Source: an uncultured Ignavibacteria bacterium (GTDB lineage Bacteria; Bacteroidota; Ignavibacteria; Tepidaquicellales; Tepidaquicellaceae). Taken from it: 34,824 bases of DNA. The stretch is from NCBI GenBank assembly GCA_937974175.1, contig CALJIG010000033.1, positions 1-34,824 on the forward strand, in the 5' to 3' direction. The position numbers and the translations under genes are program-made. Under the pieces are notes generated by a model. The model ran no database searches, was not told the DNA's origin, and saw only the letters and a list, made by a program, of their open reading frames with translations. Below are positions 1 to 8,780 of the stretch, one piece after another (positions within the stretch are counted from its first letter, which is position 1; each line of letters starts with the position of its first letter).

Positions 1-71
1 AGTTTCTTGTTTACAACAAGAGCGTATTTTTTTTTTTTGTTTTTAGCAAGTACGGTCATATAATTTTTTTG

Positions 72-233
72 TTTAACCACAGAGTGCACAGAGATTTTAC
101 ACAGAGAACACAGAGTTTATATAATAAGAATTAATTCTTTTTAATAACACTTATTAACAATTTTTAAATCTCAATATTCTTTTGCTTTTCTTTGTGCTCT
201 CTGTGTTATTAATCTGTGTCCTCTGTGGTTAAA
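72..233. repeat. Long imperfect inverted repeat of the CACAGAG type
   Basis: Two arms of roughly 44 bases face each other across a ~70-base AT-rich centre. The left arm (72-118) begins TTTAACCACAGAG and continues with repeated CACAGAG words. The right arm (about 190-233), read on the minus strand, begins with the same 13 bases and carries the same word series. It lies just downstream of the agmatinase-like gene, which ends at 250 on the minus strand, so a transcript could fold here. A single further arm lies at 1406-1453. No coding potential is seen in 1-249 apart from this repeat. Confidence 0.7.
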
Positions 234-249
234 TTTTACTCAGAAAAAT

Positions 250-1143
250 TTATTTAATAAAGTAATTCAACATTTTATAAATAAGTTTTGCAGTCATGAA
301 ATCAGGATATGTAAAATCTTTTCTCGGAGCAAGCTCTACTACATCAAACCCTACAACGTTTTTTGTTTCACCTAAACGTTTTAATAAATTCATTGTCTCA
401 GCCCAGTATAAACCGTTAGGCTCGGGAGTTCCGGTCGATGGCATTATCGAAGGATCAAAATAATCTACATCAAATGTTATGTAAACGTTATCACTTAAAG
501 TTGAAAGAACCATGTTCTGCCAGTCAACACCATATCTTCCGTTGCGGATTTCATAGGCATAAAAAGTTTTAATATCTTTTTCTTTAATGTATGAAAACTC
601 TTCAATACTTTGAGCGCGAATACCAACCTGTGTAATATTTGTTGTAAACTCAGACACTCTTTTTGCAAAACAAGCATGGGAGAACTTCGTTCCTTCGTAT
701 TCTTCTCTCAAATCTGAATGCGCATCAAAATGAAGGACAGTCATATCGGGATATTTATCGAAGTGCGCTTTTATCGGGGCAGTAGAAATTGTATGCTCAC
801 CGCCAAGCGTTACAACAAACTTATCATCCGCAATTAACTGAGCTACATGCTTCTGAATATACTCAAGAGCTGCGCTTCCGCGTTTATCCGTCATATCCAA
901 TTGCTTCACAGAGCAGATTCCTTTTTCAAAACATAGCTCACGGTTCAACTCCTCATCAAAAAATTCCACGTAATGAGAAGCCTTTAAAATTGCCATTGGA
1001 CCTTTTGCAGTTCCTTTACCATAGGAAGTTGTTACTTCATAAGGCACGGGCAGGATTGCAATTTTTGAATTTTTGTAATCTGAGTATTGCTCCTCTATCG
1101 CCAGAAAATTTTTCTTAATGGAGTAGTATTTTTTATCTTTCAT
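250..1143 (-). CDS. speB: Agmatinase-like ureohydrolase (arginase family)
   Basis: A 297-residue protein of the ureohydrolase family, which hydrolyses guanidino compounds with a binuclear manganese centre; agmatinase makes putrescine and urea. The metal-ligand motifs are visible in order: GGEH (His117), HFDAHSD (Asp140, His142, Asp144) and FDVDYFDP (Asp225, Asp227). Length and the GGEH form fit agmatinase better than arginase, which usually has GGDH, but guanidinobutyrase or another ureohydrolase cannot be excluded by eye. The ATG at 1143 starts a protein of normal family length. The gene is flanked on both sides by repeat elements rather than by a polyamine operon; no speA or speE is in the window. 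Cytosolic, with no signal peptide. Confidence 0.85.
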   Translation of the reverse strand: MKDKKYYSIKKNFLAIEEQYSDYKNSKIAILPVPYEVTTSYGKGTAKGPMAILKASHYVEFFDEELNRELCFEKGICSVKQLDMTDKRGSAALEYIQKHVAQLIADDKFVVTLGGEHTISTAPIKAHFDKYPDMTVLHFDAHSDLREEYEGTKFSHACFAKRVSEFTTNITQVGIRAQSIEEFSYIKEKDIKTFYAYEIRNGRYGVDWQNMVLSTLSDNVYITFDVDYFDPSIMPSTGTPEPNGLYWAETMNLLKRLGETKNVVGFDVVELAPRKDFTYPDFMTAKLIYKMLNYFIK

Positions 1144-1181
1144 TGATTGTTTATAAATGGAGTGTTCTAATTTTATAATTT

Positions 1182-1314
1182 AAATTGCCATGCCTTTTAA
1201 GGCGTGGATACTAAGTTAACAGACCACCAATGCCCTTTGGGCAATTAACGATTTGGCTAAAGCCAAATTACTTACTCAGTTTTTTCTCCACGGCTTGAAA
1301 GCCGTGGCAATTTT
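1182..1314. repeat. REP-like element of four hairpins bounded by inverted ends
   Basis: The element is bounded by AAATTGCC on the left and GGCAATTT on the right. Inside are four successive palindromes: CCATGCC/GGCGTGG (1188-1207), TGCCC-TTT-GGGCA (1231-1243), ATTTGGCT/AGCCAAAT (1251-1268) and CCACGGCTT/AAGCCGTGG (1288-1307). The fourth recurs almost unchanged at 9896-9915, and the second resembles 9991-10004. It fills most of the 315-base gap between the agmatinase-like gene and dnaX. It looks like a bacterial REP/BIME or MITE-type non-autonomous element; no transposase is seen in the window. Confidence 0.7.
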
Positions 1315-1405
1315 ATCAGAATTTAAATCCGCTATTCTTCAGCAAAATAGAAAAACTCAGAGTATGAAATGACAAACAACCTAAAATTTAAAAAACTAAA
1401 ATTCA

Positions 1406-1453
1406 TTAACTCTGTGTTCTCTGTGTAAAAAAATCTGTGACCTCTGTGGTTAA
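1406..1453. repeat. Single CACAGAG-type repeat arm
   Basis: Read on the minus strand this is TTAACCACAGAGG followed by CACAGA and ACACAGAG words. It is the same family as the arms at 72-118 and 190-233. It begins a few bases beyond the dnaX stop codon. Only one arm is present here. Confidence 0.6.
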
Positions 1454-1458
1454 GAACT

Positions 1459-2790
1459 TTACTTGTTAATTTGTCCGGGAATTTCATAATCTTCTGCATC
1501 GAACATTTCTTTTATCATTTCTGCTAAAGTCTTCTTTACATCTTCTTTCTTACTCTCTTCCTTCGCAATTGCTTTGTCAACTTCTACTACTGACTGCGTA
1601 ATCCTGAAATTTTGCTTCACCGGTTTTGCTTCACCGCTTCTGTTCTTCAAAGAATTTACTACTGCAATCATTTCCGATAAGTCTTTCACCTCTGCATTCA
1701 CTCTGCAAAGCTCTATCAAAATAGATTCAAGTAATAATTTCTGATTACCGGAAAATTTAAATCTTCCTTCGCTCTCAAATAAAATTTTAAGAAGTCTTAA
1801 CACCTGTCCTTCAGTATATTTTTTTGAGGTTTCAAGGTAGCGGCTTCTTATCACATCTGATTCACTCAGCAGCTCAACGTTGCTTGTAGATGTAATGATT
1901 AATAAATTTCTAAGATGTTCGATTAGTCCGTTAAAGAATGTCTGCAGATCGAATCCCTGGTCAATTAAAGAATTGAACAAAGAAATAATTTCTTTTGAAT
2001 TTCCTTCGTGAATAAAATCTGAAATTTTAAAAAAGGTTTCTTTATCGGGGAGGTTTAAAAATTTATTTAGCTCTTCAAACTTGATATTCTCTCCGCAGAA
2101 AGAAACAGCCATATCAAAAATTCCCTGTGAATCTCTCAGCGCGCCGTCACCTAACTTTGCAATTAAAAATAAAGACTCTTCATCAATTTTTATTTTCTCT
2201 TCCTTGGCAATCTCTTTTATGTTGCCCATTATCTCATCGATTTTAATTCGCTTCAGGATAAATCTCTGGCAGCGGCTTAATATTGTCTGCGGGACTTTCT
2301 CAGGATTTGTAGTCGCTAAAATGAACACAAGATACTCCGGCGGCTCTTCGAGAATTTTCAGCATTGCATTGAATGCTGCCCCTGTGAGCATGTGAACTTC
2401 ATCGACTATAAAGAATTTTTTCTTTCCTTTGATGGGATAAAACTTCGCAGCATCCTGAATTGCGCGAACGTCATCTATACCTCTGTTTGATGCAGCATCA
2501 AGCTCGAATACATCGGGATGAGTTCCTTTTGTAATTTCAACACAGCTATCGCAAACGTTGCACGGCTCACCGTTCTGTAAATTTTTGCAGTTAAGCGCCT
2601 TCGCAAAAATTCTTGCTATAGTAGTTTTACCTACGCCACGCGGTCCGCTTAAAATATATGCATGAGCAATCTTCTCTGCGAGGATTGCATTCTTAAGTGT
2701 ATCCGTTACAAATTCCTGTGAAGAAACTTCGTCGAATCTTTGCGGTCTGTACTTCCTTGCCGATACCTGATATCCTTTGCTCTCTGACAA
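1459..2790 (-). CDS. dnaX: DNA polymerase III gamma/tau subunit, short form
   Basis: The clamp-loader ATPase of the replicative polymerase. Visible in order: SARKYRPQRFDEV near the N-terminus, Walker A GPRGVGKT (residues 49-56), four zinc-binding cysteines (68, 77, 80, 83), a Walker B/DExx stretch VDEVHML (about 129-135), the sensor region ATTNPEKVP and the arginine-finger SRC (172-174). At 443 residues it is much shorter than a typical full-length tau, and the lysine/glutamate-rich tail ends in EIPGQINK. The C-terminal part that in well-studied tau contacts DnaB and the polymerase is therefore short or missing. I see no slippery poly-A run that would make a frameshifted gamma. The ATG at 2790 precedes the conserved N-terminus directly. 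Confidence 0.93.
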   Translation of the reverse strand: MSESKGYQVSARKYRPQRFDEVSSQEFVTDTLKNAILAEKIAHAYILSGPRGVGKTTIARIFAKALNCKNLQNGEPCNVCDSCVEITKGTHPDVFELDAASNRGIDDVRAIQDAAKFYPIKGKKKFFIVDEVHMLTGAAFNAMLKILEEPPEYLVFILATTNPEKVPQTILSRCQRFILKRIKIDEIMGNIKEIAKEEKIKIDEESLFLIAKLGDGALRDSQGIFDMAVSFCGENIKFEELNKFLNLPDKETFFKISDFIHEGNSKEIISLFNSLIDQGFDLQTFFNGLIEHLRNLLIITSTSNVELLSESDVIRSRYLETSKKYTEGQVLRLLKILFESEGRFKFSGNQKLLLESILIELCRVNAEVKDLSEMIAVVNSLKNRSGEAKPVKQNFRITQSVVEVDKAIAKEESKKEDVKKTLAEMIKEMFDAEDYEIPGQINK

Positions 2791-2816
2791 TGTAATATTG
2801 TATTATTAAATAAAGA

Positions 2817-4082
2817 TTAAAATTGTTTTGTAAAATTCTGAACCGATAGCTGCGTGCCGTCAAGCTTCATCCAAAGGCACGTTACAAGATTATTATAGGA
2901 ATTAATTCCGATATAATCACCGAAGAAAATTGATTTAACCGGTGTGAAAGGTGTATCACTCACTTTTGTATTTTCAAATGTTGCTCCGCCGTCAGTACTT
3001 CTTGCCATATAAACATCCGTCTTTCTGTCGTCATAATTTCTTCTATCGTAAAATAAAACGTTGATTACTCCTGTAACAGGATCAACGCTGAAGTGACTCA
3101 TGAACTGCTCTTTGCCGTTGCCTAATGCATCATCATTTACTCTTATTGGGGCGCTCCATGTCTCACCTTCATCGGTTGACTTCACTATAAAAATATCATG
3201 GTCGCCGTTAGTACTGTCGGAATAATTTATATAAATTGTACCTCTGTAGGGACTCTCTGAAATATCGCAGTCAGTGAACGGCAGTCCGTTGCTTCTGTAT
3301 ATTCCCGGCACTTCGTATGTCCATCCGCCCGCCTGCTTAACTACAAATTTTTCCGGCGGAAATGATAAACCGCCGTCAGTGGATTTTGTGAAAACAATTC
3401 CCTGCGGCCCGCTCCATGCTACGTAAACATTTCCTTCGGGACTTACACATGGCACTGCTCCTTCAACAGTTGAGTCACCGTCTTTCGAATCTCCGGGAAA
3501 ATTTGAAATTATAAGCGGTGAAGAAAAACTTACTCCATGGTCAGTCGAACGTGAGAATAATATTCTTGATGAGTCTTTCGGGTTACTGCTTCCGTATTTA
3601 TCAAACTGCGTCCAGGAGATATATAAATTATTTTTATATTTTGTATCGCTTCTATCAGAGGTAAGCCATTCCTTATCCATGAACGGAACACTTCCGTTAT
3701 TGCCGTAAATTTTTTTGCTTTCGCTCCATGTCTTTCCGCCATCGGATGAACGCGCTATTAAAATCCCTGTATTGCCAAACGGTCCCAAATGGCAGTAGTA
3801 CGCATTGCCCAGCATATCGAAGTAAACCATAGGGTCGCCATAGATAACAGGTCCCGGCATTTTGCCTTCAGTCCATGTCTTGCCTTTATCGAATGAGTAA
3901 TAAAACCAGTCTAAGTTCGCTCCGGCAATAAAGTTATTCGGATTTACCGGATTTATTGCAATCGTCATTTCCTCCGGCTCAAAATAGGATGATGACTTAT
4001 TCACCTGCACGTTTTTTTTAACATCATTCTGCGCAAACAACAAAGAGGGAAGTAGTAGTAAAATTGCAATTTTTATTTTCAT
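2817..4082 (-). CDS. Exported Asp-box (BNR/sialidase-like) beta-propeller protein
   Basis: A 421-residue protein with a signal peptide (residues 1-17, ending LLFAQ). Six Asp-box motifs of the S-x-D-x-G-x-x-W/F type follow, starting at about residues 63, 112, 179, 234, 302 and 362 (for example SSDGGKTW and STDEGETW). Asp-boxes mark the blade turns of six-bladed propellers in sialidases and related exported proteins. The catalytic arginine triad and FRIP motif of true sialidases were not recognised, so an enzymatic activity should not be assumed. No C-terminal sorting domain is evident; the chain ends in VQNFTKQF. It lies between lon and dnaX on the same strand, but the 26-base gap to dnaX need not mean shared function. 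Confidence 0.75.
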   Translation of the reverse strand: MKIKIAILLLLPSLLFAQNDVKKNVQVNKSSSYFEPEEMTIAINPVNPNNFIAGANLDWFYYSFDKGKTWTEGKMPGPVIYGDPMVYFDMLGNAYYCHLGPFGNTGILIARSSDGGKTWSESKKIYGNNGSVPFMDKEWLTSDRSDTKYKNNLYISWTQFDKYGSSNPKDSSRILFSRSTDHGVSFSSPLIISNFPGDSKDGDSTVEGAVPCVSPEGNVYVAWSGPQGIVFTKSTDGGLSFPPEKFVVKQAGGWTYEVPGIYRSNGLPFTDCDISESPYRGTIYINYSDSTNGDHDIFIVKSTDEGETWSAPIRVNDDALGNGKEQFMSHFSVDPVTGVINVLFYDRRNYDDRKTDVYMARSTDGGATFENTKVSDTPFTPVKSIFFGDYIGINSYNNLVTCLWMKLDGTQLSVQNFTKQF

Positions 4083-4106
4083 GAATAGAAATCGGAAATA
4101 TTATGA

Positions 4107-4134
4107 TTGGATCCCGGGTCAAGCCCGGGAAGAC
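4107..4134. repeat. CCCGGG-TCAAG-CCCGGG hairpin repeat
   Basis: A perfect inverted repeat CCCGGG around the loop TCAAG, preceded by TGGAT and followed by AAGACAA. It lies between the Asp-box protein and lon. The format TGGATcCCGGgTCAAGcCCGGgAtGAC is a familiar dispersed repeat in several bacterial genomes. A degenerate relative (TGATTGGATTTCGCC... GCGGGATGACA) is at 10124-10172. Confidence 0.6.
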
Positions 4135-4185
4135 AACTCAATTCAAAAATTCTTAAATCTTATATCTTAATTCTTTAATTCAAAA

Positions 4186-6693
4186 TCATTTCTTAAATTG
4201 TATTTTACTCGTTCCAAATACATACTTAAATCCCTCTTCCACTTTCTCAACAGGAATAATCGTCAGCTTTGATTTTATCTCATCTGAAATTTCCACTAAA
4301 TCTTTCTCATTTTCTTTCGGAATCAATACCGTTTTTATTCCGCTTCTCAATGCCGCCAGTAATTTTTCATTCAGTCCGCCGATTGCAAGCACGTTGCCTC
4401 TCAGTGTAATCTCACCCGTCATAGCAACGTCAGTCTTTGCCGGCATTTTTGTGATAGCAGAAAGCATTGCCATTATCATTGTAATACCTGCCGATGGCCC
4501 GTCCTTCGGAATTGCGCCCTCCGGCAAGTGAATATGTATCTCTTTATCTTTGAACCAAGTTGCAGGGATTTTAAACTTTGCTGCATTGGCTTTTATATAT
4601 GAAAATCCTGCGCTTACCGATTCCTTCATTACGTCACCAAGCTGCCCGGTAAGAGTAAGCTTAGACGGCGTTCCCTTCATAACTGTTACGTCGATGTACA
4701 ATACATCACCGCCGACTGATGTCCATGCAAGCCCCGTAATGCTTCCGATTCTGTTTTTTATTTTTTCATCCTGCGCTTTATTTCTATACTTAGGCACTCC
4801 CAGATATTCCGTTACGAGTTCATCTGTAATCTTTACAGGTTTATTGTTTTCTTTTTTATTTAACTGTCTTTGCGTTACAACTTTACGCGTAACTTTTCTT
4901 ATTATTGTAGATAGCTCCCGCTCAAGATTTCTTACGCCTGCTTCTCTTGTATAATCTCTTATCACTCTTAATATCATTTCATCGGGGAATTCAACCTGCT
5001 TCGGCTCAAGCCCGTGCTCGGCAATTTCCTTTGTTATTATATGTCTCTTTGCAATCTGAAGTTTTTCGAAGTCTAAATAACTTCGCATCTCGATAGTTTC
5101 CATTCTGTCCTGTAAAGGCAGCGGAATCTGATACTGCACATTTGCCGTAGTGATAAAAAGCACCTGTGATAAATCGTAATCAACGTCTAAGTAGTGGTCA
5201 TTGAACGTCTGATTCTGTTCCGGGTCCAGTACCTCCAACATAGCCGATGACGGGTCGCCGCGGAAATCACTGCTCATTTTATCAATCTCGTCAATTAAGA
5301 TTACAGGATTTATCGTTCCTGCCTTCTTCATCGCCTGAATTATTTTTCCCGGCAATGCGCCGATGTATGTTCTTCTGTGTCCGCGAATCTCAGCTTCATC
5401 TCTCACGCCGCCGACGGAAATTCTAACAAACTTTCTGTTAAGCGCGCGCGCAATTGAGCGGCCCAATGAAGTCTTCCCGACTCCCGGAGGTCCTACAAAA
5501 CACAATATCTGCCCCTTAGGCGGCTTGATAATATTTTTATCTCTTAACTGCTTCAGCACTGCAAGAAGGTCAAGCACTCTGTCCTTCGGCTTATCAAGTC
5601 CGTAATGGTCTTCATCTAAAATTTTCTTTGCATTGTCCAGGTCAAAGTTATCGTCAGTCTTCTGCACCCACGGCACCGATGCCATCCAGTCTAAATAATT
5701 TCTTATCACTGAAAAATCCGGTGACATCTGCGGAATCTTCTTCAGCTTTGCAAATTCCTCCATCGCCTTTTCTTTGGCAGTGCCGTATATACCCGATTTC
5801 TCCAGATCGTCCTTCAGCTTTATCATTTCCGGGTCAGTCTCCGTTTCGCTGCCAAGCTCATCCTGTAAAATCCTTATCTGCTCCTGAACAATGAATTTCC
5901 TCTGATTCTTCTGCATGGCGTTGTATATCTTCGAGTCGATATCTTTTTCCACGTTCATAATTTCCATCTCCGAGCTCATCATATAAATAATCTCAAAGTA
6001 CTGCTTATGCAAATCTTCTATTTCAAGTATCTGCTGCTTCTTCTGAGTATCGATATTTATTGCCGAGGCAATGTAGTAAAGCTTTCTGTCCGCTTCCTTT
6101 ATGTTATCGAAGGCAATAGTAGATTCCTGCGGCAGGTTCCTGTTCGACTGCACGTACTGATGAAACAGCGTTGCTGCGCGGCGCACAAGAGCGGTAAGCT
6201 CGTTATCTTCAGTGTACTCCGTCATCTTTACAGTTACGCTTGCGGAGATATACTCTGCATTGGAGAACTTCTCTATTGCTGCCGGAGCGATGCCGTCAAC
6301 AAGCACTTTTATAAGTCCGTTTGGCAGGCGCAGCACCTGTAATATTTTCGCGACTGTTCCCGTCTTGTAAAGATTTTCAAAAGTCGGCTCCTCTATTTTT
6401 TCATCTACCTGCGTAACAAGCAGAATGTATTTATGAGACTCCAGCGAAAAGTTAATCGCTTTTATAGTGGAGTCGCGCCCTGCAAGTATAGGGAAAATCA
6501 TATACGGAAAAACGACTATATCCTTTAAAGGGAGTACGGGAAGCGTTTCGGGAATAAGCGAAAGGTTGTCCTTTTCGTTTGAAGTGCTGGTTTGAAAGCT
6601 TGTATTGGGAGAGTCCTGCACGTTACTATCGTCGGTTTCTTCCATCGTTTGCTCATTTAATGAGTCGTTATCAAAATCGTTGTCTTTCATCAT
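4186..6693 (-). CDS. lon: ATP-dependent Lon protease
   Basis: An 835-residue AAA+ serine protease that degrades misfolded and regulatory proteins in the cytosol. The N-terminal substrate domain starts at about residue 50 (LPVLPLKDIVVFPYM) after an acidic low-complexity leader. Walker A GPPGVGKTS is at 401-409, Walker B ILIDEIDK at 466-472, and the sensor region includes FITTANV. The protease domain holds the catalytic Ser734 in PKDGPSAG and Lys777 in GGLNEKLLAA. The length is normal for bacterial Lon and all catalytic residues are present. Start is at ATG 6693 (Met-Met); the second ATG is equally possible. The upstream gap to 6905 holds no recognised heat-shock element. Confidence 0.97.
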   Translation of the reverse strand: MMKDNDFDNDSLNEQTMEETDDSNVQDSPNTSFQTSTSNEKDNLSLIPETLPVLPLKDIVVFPYMIFPILAGRDSTIKAINFSLESHKYILLVTQVDEKIEEPTFENLYKTGTVAKILQVLRLPNGLIKVLVDGIAPAAIEKFSNAEYISASVTVKMTEYTEDNELTALVRRAATLFHQYVQSNRNLPQESTIAFDNIKEADRKLYYIASAINIDTQKKQQILEIEDLHKQYFEIIYMMSSEMEIMNVEKDIDSKIYNAMQKNQRKFIVQEQIRILQDELGSETETDPEMIKLKDDLEKSGIYGTAKEKAMEEFAKLKKIPQMSPDFSVIRNYLDWMASVPWVQKTDDNFDLDNAKKILDEDHYGLDKPKDRVLDLLAVLKQLRDKNIIKPPKGQILCFVGPPGVGKTSLGRSIARALNRKFVRISVGGVRDEAEIRGHRRTYIGALPGKIIQAMKKAGTINPVILIDEIDKMSSDFRGDPSSAMLEVLDPEQNQTFNDHYLDVDYDLSQVLFITTANVQYQIPLPLQDRMETIEMRSYLDFEKLQIAKRHIITKEIAEHGLEPKQVEFPDEMILRVIRDYTREAGVRNLERELSTIIRKVTRKVVTQRQLNKKENNKPVKITDELVTEYLGVPKYRNKAQDEKIKNRIGSITGLAWTSVGGDVLYIDVTVMKGTPSKLTLTGQLGDVMKESVSAGFSYIKANAAKFKIPATWFKDKEIHIHLPEGAIPKDGPSAGITMIMAMLSAITKMPAKTDVAMTGEITLRGNVLAIGGLNEKLLAALRSGIKTVLIPKENEKDLVEISDEIKSKLTIIPVEKVEEGFKYVFGTSKIQFKK

Positions 6694-6905
6694 TAAAGTT
6701 GTCTTTTGTAATGGTTATTTATTAAGGGATTAAAATTACAGATAGGGGCAAAGAAGTTCAATGCAGAATGTGTAATATATTATACAGAGTGTATATTACT
6801 ATTTTGAAATTGAAATACTTGCTTCTGGGCTAGGAAAATTTGTAAGTAGGTTATGAGGTTGAGAAAACAAAAGAGAATGGGTATATTCAATAAAAATATA
6901 TTGAT

Positions 6906-7931
6906 ATGAAATTTAATTGTCTTAATGATATAATAGAATATTTTAAACTTTCAACAAATAGCGTTGAAGACATTGAAAAAGAGTTAAAAGTTCTTCTAAA
7001 ACCATTACACCCTGATTCAAATCAAAGTGATAAATTTAAGAATGCAAGAGAGGAGAAACTTTATTATGAAATTCGGTCTGCATTAGATTTTTTGGATGAA
7101 AATAAGAATGTTAATTCTCTTACAACAAAAGATGAAATCACAGCTTTGGTAGAAATTGTTAAAACCCTAACTTTAGTCAAGGAAGAAAAAACTAAAGAAG
7201 ATTTAATAGAAAAAAAAGAAGTGGTTTTGACAGGAAAGATTCAAGAAAGTATAAAAATATTTCACAAAAGTTACTCTGTCCCCAAAATTACTAGTTTGGT
7301 TCTAACTGGAATACTGACAGCGATGTGGTTGTTCCCTACTACTGTAAAAGAGCATCCGGTGTTATCTAGTATTTTTAAAAACTCAGAAAATTCTTATATA
7401 TTTGTTTTTTTTTGGTTTTTTAGTTTATTTATTACAAGTATGATATGGATAAAAGTTAAAGTTACAGAAAAAAGAGATAATGAAATAAAAAGCAGCTATA
7501 AACTTGAATCAACTCAGAATAATATTTTTTCTCATTTTATCAAATGGAAGATAGTAATGTTTGAAAAACACAAAATTGATGAAAAAAATGGTTATGTTAA
7601 TGTAAGATTTTGCAGAGATGATTTAATTGATTTTTTAATTAATCAGTATAGTTTAATTTCTAGATACATGAGATTAAAAAGATTGAATGAATTCGATGAA
7701 AAATACTTATGGGAGAATCTTGAATTTCAAAACTACTGTAAAGATAGATATAAACATTTTAAAAATAATTCATCCCAATCTATTAATTTTTTCCCAATAG
7801 TTGGAGAAATAACTTTGGAAATTGCTCAATTAGTTTCAGATTTAATTATAGAAAGATTAAAATTAAAAGAAATAATTGTCAAATCTAATGAAAAAAATCT
7901 AAGTGATTATTATGAGTATAAAATTGAGTAA
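6906..7931 (+). CDS. Membrane protein with an N-terminal J-domain-like segment
   Basis: A 341-residue protein I cannot assign to a named family. Residues 1-65 resemble a J domain: a helix, then LKVLLKPLHPDSNQSDKF with the diagnostic HPD at 35-37, then a helix ending ALDFLDE, the usual shape for recruiting and stimulating DnaK-type chaperones. A charged helical stretch follows (about 75-120), then two hydrophobic segments (about 126-143 and 163-184), then a 155-residue hydrophilic C-terminal region rich in lysine and aromatic residues. Base composition is strikingly AT-rich: a counted 60-base line at 7501 has 14 G+C, against 32 in a lon line at 5401. It is the first gene of a tight three-gene run; the next begins 19 bases on. 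Function unknown; a sensor or adaptor in a conflict system is only an inference. Confidence 0.75.
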   Translation: MKFNCLNDIIEYFKLSTNSVEDIEKELKVLLKPLHPDSNQSDKFKNAREEKLYYEIRSALDFLDENKNVNSLTTKDEITALVEIVKTLTLVKEEKTKEDLIEKKEVVLTGKIQESIKIFHKSYSVPKITSLVLTGILTAMWLFPTTVKEHPVLSSIFKNSENSYIFVFFWFFSLFITSMIWIKVKVTEKRDNEIKSSYKLESTQNNIFSHFIKWKIVMFEKHKIDEKNGYVNVRFCRDDLIDFLINQYSLISRYMRLKRLNEFDEKYLWENLEFQNYCKDRYKHFKNNSSQSINFFPIVGEITLEIAQLVSDLIIERLKLKEIIVKSNEKNLSDYYEYKIE

Positions 7932-7950
7932 AAATTAATAAGAATAATAT

Positions 7951-8775
7951 ATGGAAACCACTTCCCCTAAATTCTTTTGTTTTGTGTTAATGCCTTTCGA
8001 TAAGGATTTTAACGATATTTATAAATTTGGTATAAAAGGTAGTTGCGAAGATGCAGGTGTTTATTGTGAAAGAGTAGATGAACAAATTTTTTTCGAAGGT
8101 TCAATATTAGATAGAATATATAATCAAATATCAAAAGCAGATGTCATAATTGCAGATATGACCGGAAGAAATCCAAATGTACTCTATGAAGTTGGCTATG
8201 CACATGCTCTCAACAAACCCACAATATTGCTAACACAAAATGCTGATGATATTCCTTTTGACATGAAGCAATTTCCTCATATTATTTATGGAACAAGCAT
8301 TGAATATATTAAGGAAGAATTAACAAAGCGCTTAATTGGTTTTAAGGAAAGAGAAGTAACAAGTGAAACTTATAAGACGGGAATTGAGGTTTTAATAAAC
8401 AATAAAAATTTAGATAAAGAGAAAGTCATTCATGAATATTCTTATAACCTTGAGTTTCAATTAGCGATACACAATTCTTCTTTTACAACATACAAGCCTG
8501 GAGAATTTCGAGTTGGAATAATTTGTAAACATTTTAATCATGGAACTGTAAAGGATTTTATAAAAACCGTTGAATTAGGTGATGGGAATTACTTGCATAT
8601 GCTTCCTTCATATGATACACTTTTTCCAGGATACTATTTAACGTCTTACGTTAGGTTATTTGGCATGGGTAACAAATTTAATTCTACCGAATCTGAAAAT
8701 ATTGTAACAATTAGAGTGTTTACAGAAGCGGGACCAAGAGATTATAATTTTGAAATAAAAGAAAAGTCCTTATAA
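7951..8775 (+). CDS. Nucleoside deoxyribosyltransferase/TIR-like enzyme with C-terminal domain
   Basis: A 274-residue protein. Residues 8-130 match the fold shared by nucleoside 2-deoxyribosyltransferases and TIR-like nucleotide hydrolases: FCFVLMPF (first strand and loop, 9-16), then SKADVIIADMTGRNPNVLYEVGYAHAL (61-87) with the conserved glutamate at 80, then PTILLTQ. In this superfamily the enzymes cleave N-glycosidic bonds in nucleosides or in NAD-type nucleotides, and stand-alone or fused versions occur in bacterial immune systems. Residues 140-274 form a second region (LEFQLAIHNSSF..., GEFRVGIICKH) that looks beta-rich and could be a sensor or recognition module. Substrate is unknown. 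It sits between the J-domain-like membrane protein and an 82-residue protein, with 19- and 5-base gaps, so cotranscription is likely. Confidence 0.7.
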   Translation: METTSPKFFCFVLMPFDKDFNDIYKFGIKGSCEDAGVYCERVDEQIFFEGSILDRIYNQISKADVIIADMTGRNPNVLYEVGYAHALNKPTILLTQNADDIPFDMKQFPHIIYGTSIEYIKEELTKRLIGFKEREVTSETYKTGIEVLINNKNLDKEKVIHEYSYNLEFQLAIHNSSFTTYKPGEFRVGIICKHFNHGTVKDFIKTVELGDGNYLHMLPSYDTLFPGYYLTSYVRLFGMGNKFNSTESENIVTIRVFTEAGPRDYNFEIKEKSL

Positions 8776-8780
8776 TAAAT

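Noticed and set aside
1459..2790. Programmed frameshift producing gamma and tau
   Set aside because: No slippery A-rich heptamer with a following hairpin is visible in the coding strand near the C-terminal third.
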